From contig NZ_VTXE01000010.1 of the NCBI RefSeq assembly GCF_013114595.1, positions 1-64,000 of the forward strand: a DNA stretch of 64,000 bases, in the 5' to 3' direction. Positions 1-8,314 of the stretch are shown in pieces. A program made the translations under genes and the position numbers. Each line of letters begins with the position of its first letter. The stretch's first letter is position 1. Source of the stretch: Vibrio sp. 99-8-1. GTDB lineage: Bacteria > Pseudomonadota > Gammaproteobacteria > Enterobacterales > Vibrionaceae. A model generated the notes under the pieces. The model worked only from the letters and a program-made list of their open reading frames with translations. It was not told the origin of the DNA and searched no databases.

Positions 1-40
1 GGCTTCACGAGCAAATGCTTCTAGAGCTTTCTTATCCATG
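1..40 (-). CDS. IS256-family transposase, N-terminal 13 codons only
   Basis: Reading leftward from 40, an ATG preceded by AAGGATAAGCAAC opens a frame beginning MDKKALEAFAREA. This resembles the start of IS256-family (mutator-type) transposases, which catalyse IS transposition with a DDE active site. Only 13 residues are visible, so the family call rests on the short N-terminus and on the IS-like upstream sequence. The gene continues beyond the window edge. Confidence 0.55.
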
Positions 41-103
41 TTGCTTATCCTTAGCCATGACTGGCTTAATTATAAGCAGATACACAAATTAAATTACAGT
101 CTC
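1..103 (-). mobile_element. End of an IS256-family-like insertion sequence (partial)
   Basis: The window opens inside an insertion sequence. A transposase start codon lies at 38-40 on the minus strand. The stretch between it and about position 103 looks like the IS leader and terminal inverted repeat, ending in ACAGTCTC on the plus strand. The other end is outside the window, so neither the repeat pair nor the target duplication can be checked. The boundary at 103 is inferred. Confidence 0.55.
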
Positions 104-118
104 CTTTTATTTGCCATT

Positions 119-1342
119 CTATATCGAGTATATGTAGTAGATCTGCGCTTTCATTCTAATGATAATTCCGCGTATTACATCTAAGAAACTCATAAAGCTA
201 TTCGGCTTCTCGCCACTTATCCATGCTAATCCTACAGAGCCTACCGGAATGTCATAGTCCGCCCCCTCTTCCAGCTTAAGCCTTACAAAATGGTGTTTAT
301 TCTGTAAGTTCTGCACTGTCGTCTTCGCCACTGAAGGTTCTAGCCCTAATAAGTTTGACTGTGCTTCTGCTGTCGCTTCAACTATGCCTTCCACTTGCGC
401 TGAAAATACTTTACCCGGATAGACAGGGCTGGCAAATTCAGCCGCTTGACCTACTTTCACGTTTCTAATTGCCTGATGATTAACACGAGTCAAAATGTAC
501 TTTTCATCGGTATACATCTGGATTCTTGGTACAACCCCAACGTACTGTCCCTCACGCAAAATAAAGTTAGTAACATAGCCGTCTGTTGGCGCATACACTT
601 TTGTTTGCTCTAAGTTCCACTCTGCTTGAGCCAATGCTTCTGTTGCACTATCAATTTGAGCTTGCTGGTTTTTCACCGTCAGCTTGGCTCTATCAATCGC
701 AATCACCGCTTTCTCTTTTTCGACTAGGTATTTGTCTATCTGAATAATAATGGTGTTCAGTTTTTGCTGAGCTAACTCAACCGCATTCTTTTGTTCATCA
801 ATCATACTTTCGGTAATGGTGTGTTTTACCGCGCTATTCTGTTTTTTATAGCGATCTAGTGTTGTCTTTTTCCAGTCTAAATCCGCTTCAGCTGCGCTTT
901 GTTCACTTTGGCTTATCTCAATCGTTTTGTCTGCTGTTTCAAGCTGAGCAATGGCAACTTGAACATCTTCTAACGCAACTTGATAAGACACCATAGCAGA
1001 CGAGAGAGTCACTTTAGCCTGATTAAGAGCAATTTGATAAGGCTTGTCGTCCAACTCATATATAAGTTGACCGGCAGTCACGCTTTCATTTGGTTTAACA
1101 TGAATGGCTTCTACTTTACCTTTGATATTAGTATTGCCCGGTCGTAATTGAATATGAGGCGACTGAACAATGGATCCACCGCTAAGATCCATCGGCGTGT
1201 AGTTGATCAACCCGATCCAAACAAATATTAGCCACGCGCCACCGCCAATGTAGGCAAACCCTTTGCTAAACTTGTTCCAAGGCATTCCTACTAGTCGCAA
1301 TAAATAGATAAACAGAGCCCATACCGCTAAACCTTCAAGCAT
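119..1342 (-). CDS. HlyD-family membrane fusion (efflux adaptor) protein
   Basis: This 407-residue protein is a periplasmic adaptor of the HlyD/EmrA/YibH type, linking an inner-membrane pump to the outer membrane. Hydrophobic segments lie at about residues 4-20 and 30-48. They are followed by a biotinyl-lipoyl-like half (about 68-105), a long Gln/Ala/Glu-rich coiled coil (about 105-240), a second lipoyl half with YAPTDGYV (about 252) and a beta-barrel region. The gene starts 8 nt inside the end of the small membrane-protein gene upstream, the arrangement seen in yibI-yibH and yiaW-yiaV pairs. No pump gene is adjacent. The IS-like element ends only about 16 bp past the stop codon, so the last few residues could be altered. 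Substrate unknown. Confidence 0.8.
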   Translation of the reverse strand: MLEGLAVWALFIYLLRLVGMPWNKFSKGFAYIGGGAWLIFVWIGLINYTPMDLSGGSIVQSPHIQLRPGNTNIKGKVEAIHVKPNESVTAGQLIYELDDKPYQIALNQAKVTLSSAMVSYQVALEDVQVAIAQLETADKTIEISQSEQSAAEADLDWKKTTLDRYKKQNSAVKHTITESMIDEQKNAVELAQQKLNTIIIQIDKYLVEKEKAVIAIDRAKLTVKNQQAQIDSATEALAQAEWNLEQTKVYAPTDGYVTNFILREGQYVGVVPRIQMYTDEKYILTRVNHQAIRNVKVGQAAEFASPVYPGKVFSAQVEGIVEATAEAQSNLLGLEPSVAKTTVQNLQNKHHFVRLKLEEGADYDIPVGSVGLAWISGEKPNSFMSFLDVIRGIIIRMKAQIYYIYSI

Positions 1343-1739
1343 GATTGTTCTCCTCTTTGTTTGGATCGATGTCTGACTCTAATTTGGCTTCGCTTTTCCA
1401 GATATCTCTAATTCGAATCAGCGCTTTTTCAGCATCCAAAAATGCAACAATGACCGCCAGTACCCAAACCCAATGCCAAATAAACCCTATCCAAGTTAAT
1501 GTAGTAATCAAACCAACTTGTTGGTGCTGCTTACTGTGAGCCTGATTAATTGGCATTTCATGGAATTTCCAAAAACCAATGGCAACGGCAATAACACTGC
1601 CTAACAACACAGTCGCAGCCACAACATGAAGCACCGTATCAGTGCCAGTACCAACAAATGGAACACTTAATAAACTCAAGATAACGCCCTCAATTAATAA
1701 CTTGGCTGAATTATTGTCTATTAAACACTCTATTCTCAA
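1335..1739 (-). CDS. Small inner-membrane protein paired with the HlyD adaptor
   Basis: This protein of up to 134 residues has three hydrophobic stretches (about 12-30, 34-56 and 76-100) and a charged C-terminus. Size, topology and its 8-nt overlap with the HlyD gene suggest the YibI/YiaW-type (DUF3302-like) small membrane partner, but I could not confirm the family. The longest frame starts at a TTG (1739) without a clear ribosome site. A second TTG at 1679 is preceded by GAGGGC at good spacing and would give 114 residues. It is probably co-transcribed with the adaptor and is divergent from the AraC-family gene at 1804. Confidence 0.6.
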   Translation of the reverse strand: MRIECLIDNNSAKLLIEGVILSLLSVPFVGTGTDTVLHVVAATVLLGSVIAVAIGFWKFHEMPINQAHSKQHQQVGLITTLTWIGFIWHWVWVLAVIVAFLDAEKALIRIRDIWKSEAKLESDIDPNKEENNHA

Positions 1740-1803
1740 TGATAATGTACAGATCCTTTTAATTTAGCTGTTATAATGAGGCTTTCTGTTGCAGGGTTGT
1801 GCT

Positions 1804-2805
1804 ATGTTTGAACCTATCTCCTTTATTCGATCGGTAACCATTGAAGAGATATACAATAATTTATACAAGTATTATCGCGTTAATCCCGATGAGTTAGACT
1901 TGCCTGCATCGATCTTTCGTAATCCAATGACATTGATTCCTTGTCACGAAGTCGCCAACTGGTATCAAAATATTGAAGTCGTATCTGGCGATGCCGACTT
2001 TATGTTTAATCTCTCTAAATACGTTCACTTCGATCGCTTGGGTAGCTTAGGGCAGTGGTTCTTATCCGCAAAAGATCTGGCGTTGACCTTCAGGCGCTTT
2101 AATTATGGGATGAGCTGTGTTCAATCTGGTGCTTACTTTTATGGAGTGCAGAACGGAAAGATTCTGAAATGGACATATAATACCGACAGTTTTTCTGGGC
2201 GTGCGCGCTTTCACGACAGCGTTCGTGTCTTGCTGCTCATGATTGGCTTGCTAAGAAAATATTTAGGCGACGATTTTTGCCCACTAAAAGTTTGCCTTCC
2301 CTACCGCAGTGAGCAAAGAAAACGTTACGAGGCGTTTTTTGGTTGTGAGGTTGAATGGAATAGTCCTCGAACCGAACTGTGGTTAAATATAACCACAGTC
2401 ACAAACCAACACTACGTAGAGTATCAACCAGATAACCAAGCTGGGATGAACTTTGGCTACTTAGACAATTATATTAATATGCCTCAGCCCAACGACCATA
2501 TAAAAGTCATCTACGAGCTGATCAACTACAGTTGTCACTTTGGCACTCCGTCGTTAAACAAAGTCTCTGCCATGATAGGGTTATCACCGCAGCAGTTTCA
2601 ACGGAGGCTAACCTCACTTGGATTCAATTTTACCAATATCACCGGATACGTATTGTGCAATATAGCGGCGCAGCTACTGCAACATGAAACAGACATAGAA
2701 CAAATTGCCAAACAGTTGGGCTATCAGCATAAATCCAGCTTTGTACGCACTTTCAAAAAATATCGTGGATTAACTCCCAGCGAATACATTAAAAGCTTAC
2801 AGTGA
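1804..2805 (+). CDS. AraC-family transcriptional regulator
   Basis: This 333-residue protein has an N-terminal ligand-binding region of the Arabinose_bd/OruR type (about 15-205) and a C-terminal AraC HTH pair (about 235-330). The HTH ends in the typical pattern IAKQLGYQHKSSFVRTFKKY followed by GLTPSEY. The ATG at 1804 is preferred over an upstream start because AGGG lies just before it. It is divergent from the HlyD pair and may control it; the effector cannot be inferred. The stop codon lies only 5 bp before the MITE-like element. Confidence 0.85.
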   Translation: MFEPISFIRSVTIEEIYNNLYKYYRVNPDELDLPASIFRNPMTLIPCHEVANWYQNIEVVSGDADFMFNLSKYVHFDRLGSLGQWFLSAKDLALTFRRFNYGMSCVQSGAYFYGVQNGKILKWTYNTDSFSGRARFHDSVRVLLLMIGLLRKYLGDDFCPLKVCLPYRSEQRKRYEAFFGCEVEWNSPRTELWLNITTVTNQHYVEYQPDNQAGMNFGYLDNYINMPQPNDHIKVIYELINYSCHFGTPSLNKVSAMIGLSPQQFQRRLTSLGFNFTNITGYVLCNIAAQLLQHETDIEQIAKQLGYQHKSSFVRTFKKYRGLTPSEYIKSLQ

Positions 2806-2810
2806 CCTAA

Positions 2811-3074
2811 GGGCTGTTGACCTTTCGCAACAATTTTTTGCAGCAGTTTGTTGGTGTTTTATACAAGGCTGCACCTGTGCAGAGTAGTCATCTACGCAAA
2901 TCAGGTGATAACGCGGTAGAAAGTGCCAACAAACGCTGCCCGAAAGGTTCATCTGAAAATACCTTGAGCTGTGTTATGAGTCGTTTACATCGAATAACGA
3001 TGCTGCTCTCCTCATACCTTGCTCGAACCCCTTTCAGGTTGAACAAAATCTATTGTCGAAAGATCAACAGACCC
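2811..3074. mobile_element. MITE-like element with ~18-bp imperfect terminal inverted repeats
   Basis: The left end reads GGGCTGTTGACCTTTCG (2811-2827). The reverse complement of the right end (3057-3074) reads GGGTCTGTTGATCTTTCG. The two match apart from a one-base indel and one substitution, giving an element of about 264 bp between the AraC-family stop and the sgrR stop. It holds an 86-codon open frame ending at the right terminus, which is probably not a functional gene. A small non-autonomous element or a deleted IS is the best reading. No clear target duplication is visible. Confidence 0.6.
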
Positions 3075-4795
3075 TAGAGATATGCTCTGTTTTGCGCAAT
3101 TTCAGGATCGTTTATCGTCGGCTTCAGCCAAACCTTACTAAAATCAAACCAACCTAACGCATTGCATTTCGCATTTTGTAAAGATCCACACTGATCTTTA
3201 CTTACACCTAACCAGCAGTGAAACATCGGAATGATTTGGTTATTTTCAACCAGTGACTTACCAAGCTCTCTTGCTGGGAAAGGTTGTTCTTTCTCTTCTC
3301 GCCACAGATCCACTAATCGTTGCCATTGGGCAAAAGTATCCGAATTACTTAGTAACTCGATATCGCTATAGCCTAACAGCCAACTTGCAAGCGCATCGTC
3401 CCGATAAGTCGCTAGCCCCATAGGTTTAAGCCAAATATCGACAATATTGGAATCATCAACTGTTTGCTGATACTCGATAAACTCAACCCGAAGGCCAATA
3501 TTAGCTAACAGCTTTTTAATCACCTTGGCCAAGATGGGAAACACCGGATGCTCACCATGGTATGCCACTGTAACCGGCTGTTTGCTTTCTGTTTTTGGAG
3601 GCGTCGCGCTACCGACAGTATGGTACCAACCCGGTTTTAAACCGTGAGCAGGCAATAATCCCAGTTCAATCACTTTGTCTTCAGGCAACTCATTGAATAG
3701 ATTAAACGAGTTTAAAATGGAGCTAAGGTATCTCGCCCACTCATCATCTTTGGCAATACCCTGCTTTCTATTTAAGAGCAGATAAGTACAGCCTGGATCC
3801 AAAGCTACATCATTATCGCCAACGTCGGTTGGTTTGCTGGGGTGCGATAAACTTGGGAAAACAAACGAGGAGTGAGCTTCATCCACTACCCACACTTCCA
3901 CTTTATCTACCAGCGATCGATAGCCAAAATATCCATCAAATGCTTCTAACACCAATCGTTGGTCATCATTTCTCTCAACCTTATAAGGTCCAGTACCAAT
4001 TGGATAAAGGTCACCATTCGTTGAGATCCACTCTGATGGTGGTAGTACCTTAGCGCACGATTCAGTAAAGAGCAGCGGTAAGTGCCAATCGTCTTGGTTC
4101 AGATAGATATCAAGCACTAAAGGCTTAGGTGAGTCTACTTTTTCGATATGAGAAAAAAGAGGCAATGCCGCGAGAGCCGTGATTGACTCGGTGATATGAC
4201 CCTGCTCTAACAAGTTGCCATTATGAAAACGAACCCCCGGCCGGAGGTAGAACCGCCAATGCCGAGCACTGAGAGCTTGCCATGAATGAGCTAGATCAGG
4301 CTTCACTTTCTCATTTTCATCCATCACGGTTAAACCGCTAAATATCTGACTAATGATATTCTGTTCAGAACGTCTATGAGGCTTGGAAGGATTTAACATA
4401 GATAAAGGACGATAATACGGCAGGCGCATCACCTGCTGGCCTTCGCTATGCTGGATGCCGAGATAACCGTGCAGAATTTGACTCAGTCGACTGACGTCTT
4501 TACCAAGTACATTTAACGCTTGTTCTATTTTACCTTCTTCGAGGTAACGTTTGGCCAAGCTTTCACTGACATCATTTTGATTTTGAATGAAATTTAAGCG
4601 AGACAAGTTCCCTCTTCCCGCTGCTGGCATCCACTCTATCCAGCCTTCATCACTCAACTTATTTAAAACAATACGCGCATTGCGGCGCGTACAAAACAGA
4701 ATATCCGTAATATCCTCTAGGCGAATATCACTGTCTTTGCCTTTAAAATGTTCGAATAACGCTTCAAATTGAGTACGAAGTCTTGGACTGCTCAT
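3074..4795 (-). CDS. sgrR: SgrR-family transcriptional regulator
   Basis: This 573-residue protein has a winged-helix DNA-binding domain at the N-terminus (about 20-70, with FCTRRNARIVLNKLSDEGWI). The rest (about 160-530) is a periplasmic-binding-protein-like domain (SBP_bac_5), as in E. coli SgrR, which activates sgrS under glucose-phosphate stress. The family has several members in vibrios, so the sugar-phosphate role is inferred. No SgrS-like RNA or sgrT is apparent upstream. The stop codon (3074-3076) touches the right end of the MITE-like element. Confidence 0.8.
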   Translation of the reverse strand: MSSPRLRTQFEALFEHFKGKDSDIRLEDITDILFCTRRNARIVLNKLSDEGWIEWMPAAGRGNLSRLNFIQNQNDVSESLAKRYLEEGKIEQALNVLGKDVSRLSQILHGYLGIQHSEGQQVMRLPYYRPLSMLNPSKPHRRSEQNIISQIFSGLTVMDENEKVKPDLAHSWQALSARHWRFYLRPGVRFHNGNLLEQGHITESITALAALPLFSHIEKVDSPKPLVLDIYLNQDDWHLPLLFTESCAKVLPPSEWISTNGDLYPIGTGPYKVERNDDQRLVLEAFDGYFGYRSLVDKVEVWVVDEAHSSFVFPSLSHPSKPTDVGDNDVALDPGCTYLLLNRKQGIAKDDEWARYLSSILNSFNLFNELPEDKVIELGLLPAHGLKPGWYHTVGSATPPKTESKQPVTVAYHGEHPVFPILAKVIKKLLANIGLRVEFIEYQQTVDDSNIVDIWLKPMGLATYRDDALASWLLGYSDIELLSNSDTFAQWQRLVDLWREEKEQPFPARELGKSLVENNQIIPMFHCWLGVSKDQCGSLQNAKCNALGWFDFSKVWLKPTINDPEIAQNRAYL

Positions 4796-4897
4796 AAAGA
4801 GGAAATCTCGCTATTTAAGCAAATATAAGTATTTCCTATTTTATCACAGTAACCCTGTGTCAGTTAGACGCAACGGTTACATTTTTTTATGGCGCGG

Positions 4898-5131
4898 CTA
4901 AAGAATAGGCAAACTCATTTCTTTAGCAATTTGTTCTAACTGCTCTGCCTGCGGTAGCTTAACCGACCATTTGCACTCACTGCCATTAACAGAGATAACA
5001 TTTGCCCCCTTACCGATAAGCTGAATGGCGTCATTTTGAGCCTGTAAGGTTGTTTTATAAGCATCATCTAAACGAACCACCAGCTCAAATGCATTAACAA
5101 TGATTTTTCCGCCTTCAATTGGGATAACCAT
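4898..5131 (-). CDS. Hypothetical 77-residue protein coupled to a thioesterase
   Basis: This small soluble protein has no recognised domain. It starts within the stop codon of the upstream thioesterase gene (TAATG overlap on the minus strand), so the two are translationally coupled. A run of moderately hydrophobic residues (about 5-20) is followed by alternating strand and helix patterns. I do not recognise the family. Its linkage to the thioesterase is the only functional clue. Confidence 0.65.
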   Translation of the reverse strand: MVIPIEGGKIIVNAFELVVRLDDAYKTTLQAQNDAIQLIGKGANVISVNGSECKWSVKLPQAEQLEQIAKEMSLPIL

Positions 5132-5562
5132 TATTTTTCTCGCTTATGCTTTTTAACCGCAATGGTTAAACGGCTGGTACACACTAGTCGTTCCCGGTTA
5201 TCTGTAATGGTAATTTGCCATACTTGGGTCGTCGCCCCTAAATGCATCGGTTCTGCTTTACCAATAACATGACCACTGCGCATGGCTCGTATATGATTGG
5301 CATTAATATCTAATCCGACACAGTAGTGGTTTTGATCAACACAAAAATTCGCCGCGATTGAGCCTAATGTTTCTGCCAGCACAACAGAGGCACCACCATG
5401 GAGCATACCTAACGGCTGATGAGTAAAACTACACACAGGCATAGTGGCAGAAATAGTATTATCGGTTAATTGACAGTACTCAATGTTCAGATGTTCCATC
5501 ATTGTGTTTTTCGATGTAGCATTGAGAAGATCAAGGCTGATCTCTCTTTTCCAGATAGACAT
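5131..5562 (-). CDS. Hotdog-fold acyl-CoA thioesterase (PaaI/MenI type)
   Basis: This 143-residue single hotdog domain carries the family signature PLGMLHGGASVVLAETLGS (about residues 50-68). The HGG loop and a following Glu form the acyl-CoA thioesterase active site. Length and motif match E. coli YdiI/MenI, which hydrolyses 1,4-dihydroxy-2-naphthoyl-CoA in menaquinone synthesis and also other aryl- and acyl-CoAs. No other men genes are near, so the substrate is open. It is the first gene of a two-gene minus-strand unit. Confidence 0.8.
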   Translation of the reverse strand: MSIWKREISLDLLNATSKNTMMEHLNIEYCQLTDNTISATMPVCSFTHQPLGMLHGGASVVLAETLGSIAANFCVDQNHYCVGLDINANHIRAMRSGHVIGKAEPMHLGATTQVWQITITDNRERLVCTSRLTIAVKKHKREK

Positions 5563-5758
5563 ATTGTGTCCTTAATGAGTGACGTTTTGTAATACCCTTA
5601 GCAGCATCAGATAATCTTGAATAGGGTCTATTATATTTTTGTATATTGTAATAAGAATTTAACTAAAAAATCTTCGCTCAAACAACTACTAACAAAACAA
5701 AATTAATCATAGACGACTTTCTAAGGCAATTCCTTGCTCAGACATTTTTCAGTTTTAC

Positions 5759-5790
5759 TATAACGTTATAAAAAGCATGCTGTTATAATT
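5759..5790 (+). promoter_or_regulatory. Promoter region of the M48 peptidase gene with a perfect palindrome
   Basis: A 12-bp perfect palindrome TATAACGTTATA lies at 5759-5770. A TATAAT-type hexamer follows in GTTATAATT (about 5782-5790), some 36 bp before the TTG start at 5826. The palindrome could be an operator, but no regulator is implied by the sequence. Confidence 0.35.
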
Positions 5791-5825
5791 GAGGTAATAA
5801 TTAAAATCAAATTGGATAGAGCATT

Positions 5826-6611
5826 TTGACCTCACATAAATTCGCCATTTTAACGTCGGTTGTACTTTCGCTTGCTGCATGTACCTCTTCTCCTACCGGA
5901 AGAAGTCAATTGATCCTCTTTTCTGATCAGCAGATGAGTTCATTAGGGTCACAATCTTTTGAGCAGATGAAAAGTAAGCAGAAAATAAGCACCGATAAAA
6001 AAACCAATGAGTACGTGCAGTGCGTAACGAACGCAATACTGCCTAATGTACCTAAGCAAGACGGTTTTTCTGAATGGGAAGTAGTGGTGTTTGATAGCGA
6101 CCAAGTTAACGCATTTGCCCTCCCCGGCGGTAAAATAGGCGTCTATACCGGATTACTAAAAGTCGCAGAGAACCAGCATCAACTTGCCACGGTTATCGGC
6201 CATGAAATCGCTCACGTACTCGCGGATCATAGCAACGAAAGAATGTCTCAGACTCAACTGGCTCACGCCGGTTTGCAAATAACCAATATCGCTATGAATA
6301 ATTCTGAATATAAAGTCGCGACAATGGCGGCGTTGGGCTTAGGTGTTCAATACGGTTTACTACTCCCTTATGGACGAACTCAGGAGTCAGAGTCAGATAT
6401 TCTTGGTTTAGAACTAATGGCAAAAGCAGGATTTGATCCGTACCAGAGTGTCGACTTGTGGAAGAACATGGCCAAAGCCTCTGGCGGTAATCAGCCACCT
6501 GAACTGTTGTCGACTCACCCGTCCCACAGTACGCGAATTAAAGATCTCAAAAACAAGGCAGACTCGTTACCTCGTTACGATGTAGAAACGCCACAGTGCC
6601 AAAAACCATAA
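5826..6611 (+). CDS. M48-family zinc metalloprotease, outer-membrane lipoprotein
   Basis: This 261-residue protein has a lipoprotein signal ending LSLAAC (Cys19 is the lipidation site). The zinc-protease motif HEIAH is at 126-130, and the downstream glutamate motif ESESD at about 186-190 supplies the third zinc ligand. This is the architecture of the LoiP/YggG and BepA-like periplasmic peptidases that act in envelope quality control. The start is TTG, which places a short basic n-region before the hydrophobic signal. The gene stands alone and is followed by a hairpin at 6665-6697. Confidence 0.85.
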   Translation: MTSHKFAILTSVVLSLAACTSSPTGRSQLILFSDQQMSSLGSQSFEQMKSKQKISTDKKTNEYVQCVTNAILPNVPKQDGFSEWEVVVFDSDQVNAFALPGGKIGVYTGLLKVAENQHQLATVIGHEIAHVLADHSNERMSQTQLAHAGLQITNIAMNNSEYKVATMAALGLGVQYGLLLPYGRTQESESDILGLELMAKAGFDPYQSVDLWKNMAKASGGNQPPELLSTHPSHSTRIKDLKNKADSLPRYDVETPQCQKP

Positions 6612-6664
6612 TGTTGTGGAATTAAATCACAGCGTAATATACTATTCCGCCCAATTAGTTAGCC

Positions 6665-6697
6665 GACCATACCGCTTAGAATCTTTGCGATATGGTC
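6665..6697 (+). terminator. Hairpin after the M48 peptidase gene
   Basis: GACCATA (6665-6671) pairs with TATGGTC (6691-6697). A pyrimidine-rich TTGCTTTCCCTTTC tract follows. It is probably the M48 gene terminator, and it lies just upstream of the phnA-like gene. Confidence 0.5.
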
Positions 6698-6732
6698 TTG
6701 CTTTCCCTTTCTAAAATACACAGGTAATAAAT

Positions 6733-7302
6733 ATGTCTACTGAAGCAACTATGCTAGAGCGCTGCGATTCTAAATGCGAATTGTGCGGCTCTTCATCATC
6801 TTTATCTGCTTTTGTGGTTGCACCGCACAGCCAAGTGACGGTTGATCATGCAGTTATGCTATGCGACACATGTCACTCACAAATAGAAAACCCAGAAACA
6901 GTAGATGTTAACCACTGGCGCTGTCTTAATGACAGTATGTGGAGCCAAACACCTCCTGTTCAAGTTATGGCATGGCGACAACTTACCCGTCTTGCAAAAA
7001 CTGAAGGCTGGGCAACCGACCTACTAGATATGATGTACCTAGAAGAAGACGTGGCTAAGTGGGCAGAGACTGGGATGGACGCAGACGGCCAAACACACGT
7101 TGATTGTCACGGTGCTGAGCTTAAAGCGGGTGACAACGTCACCATCATTAAAGACCTACCGGTTAAAGGCTCTAGCATGGTAGTAAAACAAGGCACAATG
7201 GTAAGAAACATTGGCCTTGCCAAGGATGACTTAGACCTGTTCTCAGGCAAAGTAGAAGGCCAATCCATGTGGCTACGTTGCGAATATTGCCGTAAGAAGT
7301 AA
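6733..7302 (+). CDS. PhnA domain zinc-ribbon protein
   Basis: This 189-residue protein has an N-terminal zinc-ribbon (CDSKCELCG about 10-18 and LCDTCHSQ about 45-52). Its C-terminal PhnA domain contains the conserved stretch DCHGAELKAGDNVTIIKDLP followed by VKGSS. PhnA-family proteins are widespread, and despite the name their link to phosphonate use is weak. The ATG at 6733 has AGGTAA upstream. It is a single-gene unit ending at a strong terminator. Confidence 0.85.
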   Translation: MSTEATMLERCDSKCELCGSSSSLSAFVVAPHSQVTVDHAVMLCDTCHSQIENPETVDVNHWRCLNDSMWSQTPPVQVMAWRQLTRLAKTEGWATDLLDMMYLEEDVAKWAETGMDADGQTHVDCHGAELKAGDNVTIIKDLPVKGSSMVVKQGTMVRNIGLAKDDLDLFSGKVEGQSMWLRCEYCRKK

Positions 7303-7330
7303 TTTTACTGTGCTATATTTGAATTAGAGA

Positions 7331-7357
7331 AAAGGCGCTGATTTAGCGCCTTTTTTT
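7331..7357 (+). terminator. Rho-independent terminator of the phnA-like gene
   Basis: AGGCGCT and AGCGCCT form a stem with a 5-nt loop, followed by seven T residues. Confidence 0.9.
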
Positions 7358-7483
7358 GTGTAAAACATTCCATAGTCTCGCTTTCAATATAACCTTAATC
7401 ATGACGAACGTTGTCTTGAACTGGCGCATCCATGCACTATCAAATTTAAGTACAACTGCAGTTATGCCTTTCATTTATTACTG

Positions 7484-8203
7484 TTATGCACTGCTACGTA
7501 TTGTATCAAAGGCATATCCTTGCATTAGAACCTTAGCATGGCATATCCGTTTTACATCATCACTCGTTTCAACACGTTCGACGATAATAGATAACTCCGG
7601 AAACTTACTGGTAAGCTTTTGTAGCTCCCTTGAAAAGTTCTCATTTCTTGAATAATCAACTTTAAGGTAGTGATACACTCCCAATCCGACTTCCTTAATC
7701 CGAAAATCCTTCTGTATATCAAAGTCATCTGCTGCTAATAATACTCCGGATTGATCCAACTTAAGCAACGCCTGTTTTATTTCAGGACACCCGGAGCAAA
7801 AACTTAATTCCCTTTCGGTTATTTCAACAACTAATATGATATCAAATGCTTGCAATAGACTATTAAATAGAATGACTTCATTAATGAGCATTTCTACACA
7901 GAGACAGGAGCGTTCAACATTAATAAAAAGCTTTTTCCCTCTTAGTACATTTAAATCCCTGCCATTGAGCAAAGAGCCCAATAACCGAGTCATCAAATTG
8001 CTAACTAAAAAGGGACTATTAATTTCGTAGTTAAGTACGCTCTCTTTCTGTCCAACATTAACATCAGTGAAATCAATCAGGCATTCATAACCAATGGATA
8101 CACCACGACGATTAACTATTGGCTCAAGCTTGTAGCCAAATACCGTCGAATATAACTTATCCGAACTAGAACTTAATAAATTGTTTAAATGAACGCAAGC
8201 CAT
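7484..8203 (-). CDS. Degenerate EAL-domain protein, probably catalytically inactive
   Basis: This 239-residue protein is a single EAL fold of the kind that hydrolyses cyclic di-GMP. The EAL motif itself is ECL (in YECLID). LFINVE and VVEITERE match the conserved strands, but the DDFG-TG loop is replaced by DDFDIQKDF. AEGVET has become VERVET, while QGY is retained. Loss of these metal and loop positions argues for an inactive signalling protein, like YdiV. The ATG has AAGGAAGTGCCTT upstream. It lies directly downstream of, and on the same strand as, the fimbrial operon, so a role in fimbrial control is plausible but inferred. Confidence 0.75.
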   Translation of the reverse strand: MACVHLNNLLSSSSDKLYSTVFGYKLEPIVNRRGVSIGYECLIDFTDVNVGQKESVLNYEINSPFLVSNLMTRLLGSLLNGRDLNVLRGKKLFINVERSCLCVEMLINEVILFNSLLQAFDIILVVEITERELSFCSGCPEIKQALLKLDQSGVLLAADDFDIQKDFRIKEVGLGVYHYLKVDYSRNENFSRELQKLTSKFPELSIIVERVETSDDVKRICHAKVLMQGYAFDTIRSSA

Positions 8204-8314
8204 AAGGCACTTCCTTTTTTGATAGCTAACAACATGGTTTATTTACTATCTAAACTGTCATTATTTCCGAAATTATATTTATTGCTAACAGGTACAGCTC
8301 GTAGCGACAGATCC

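Noticed and set aside
2817..3077. 86-codon plus-strand frame inside the MITE-like element
   Set aside because: It begins within the left terminal repeat, ends in the right one and has no recognisable protein features; the DNA element explains the sequence better.
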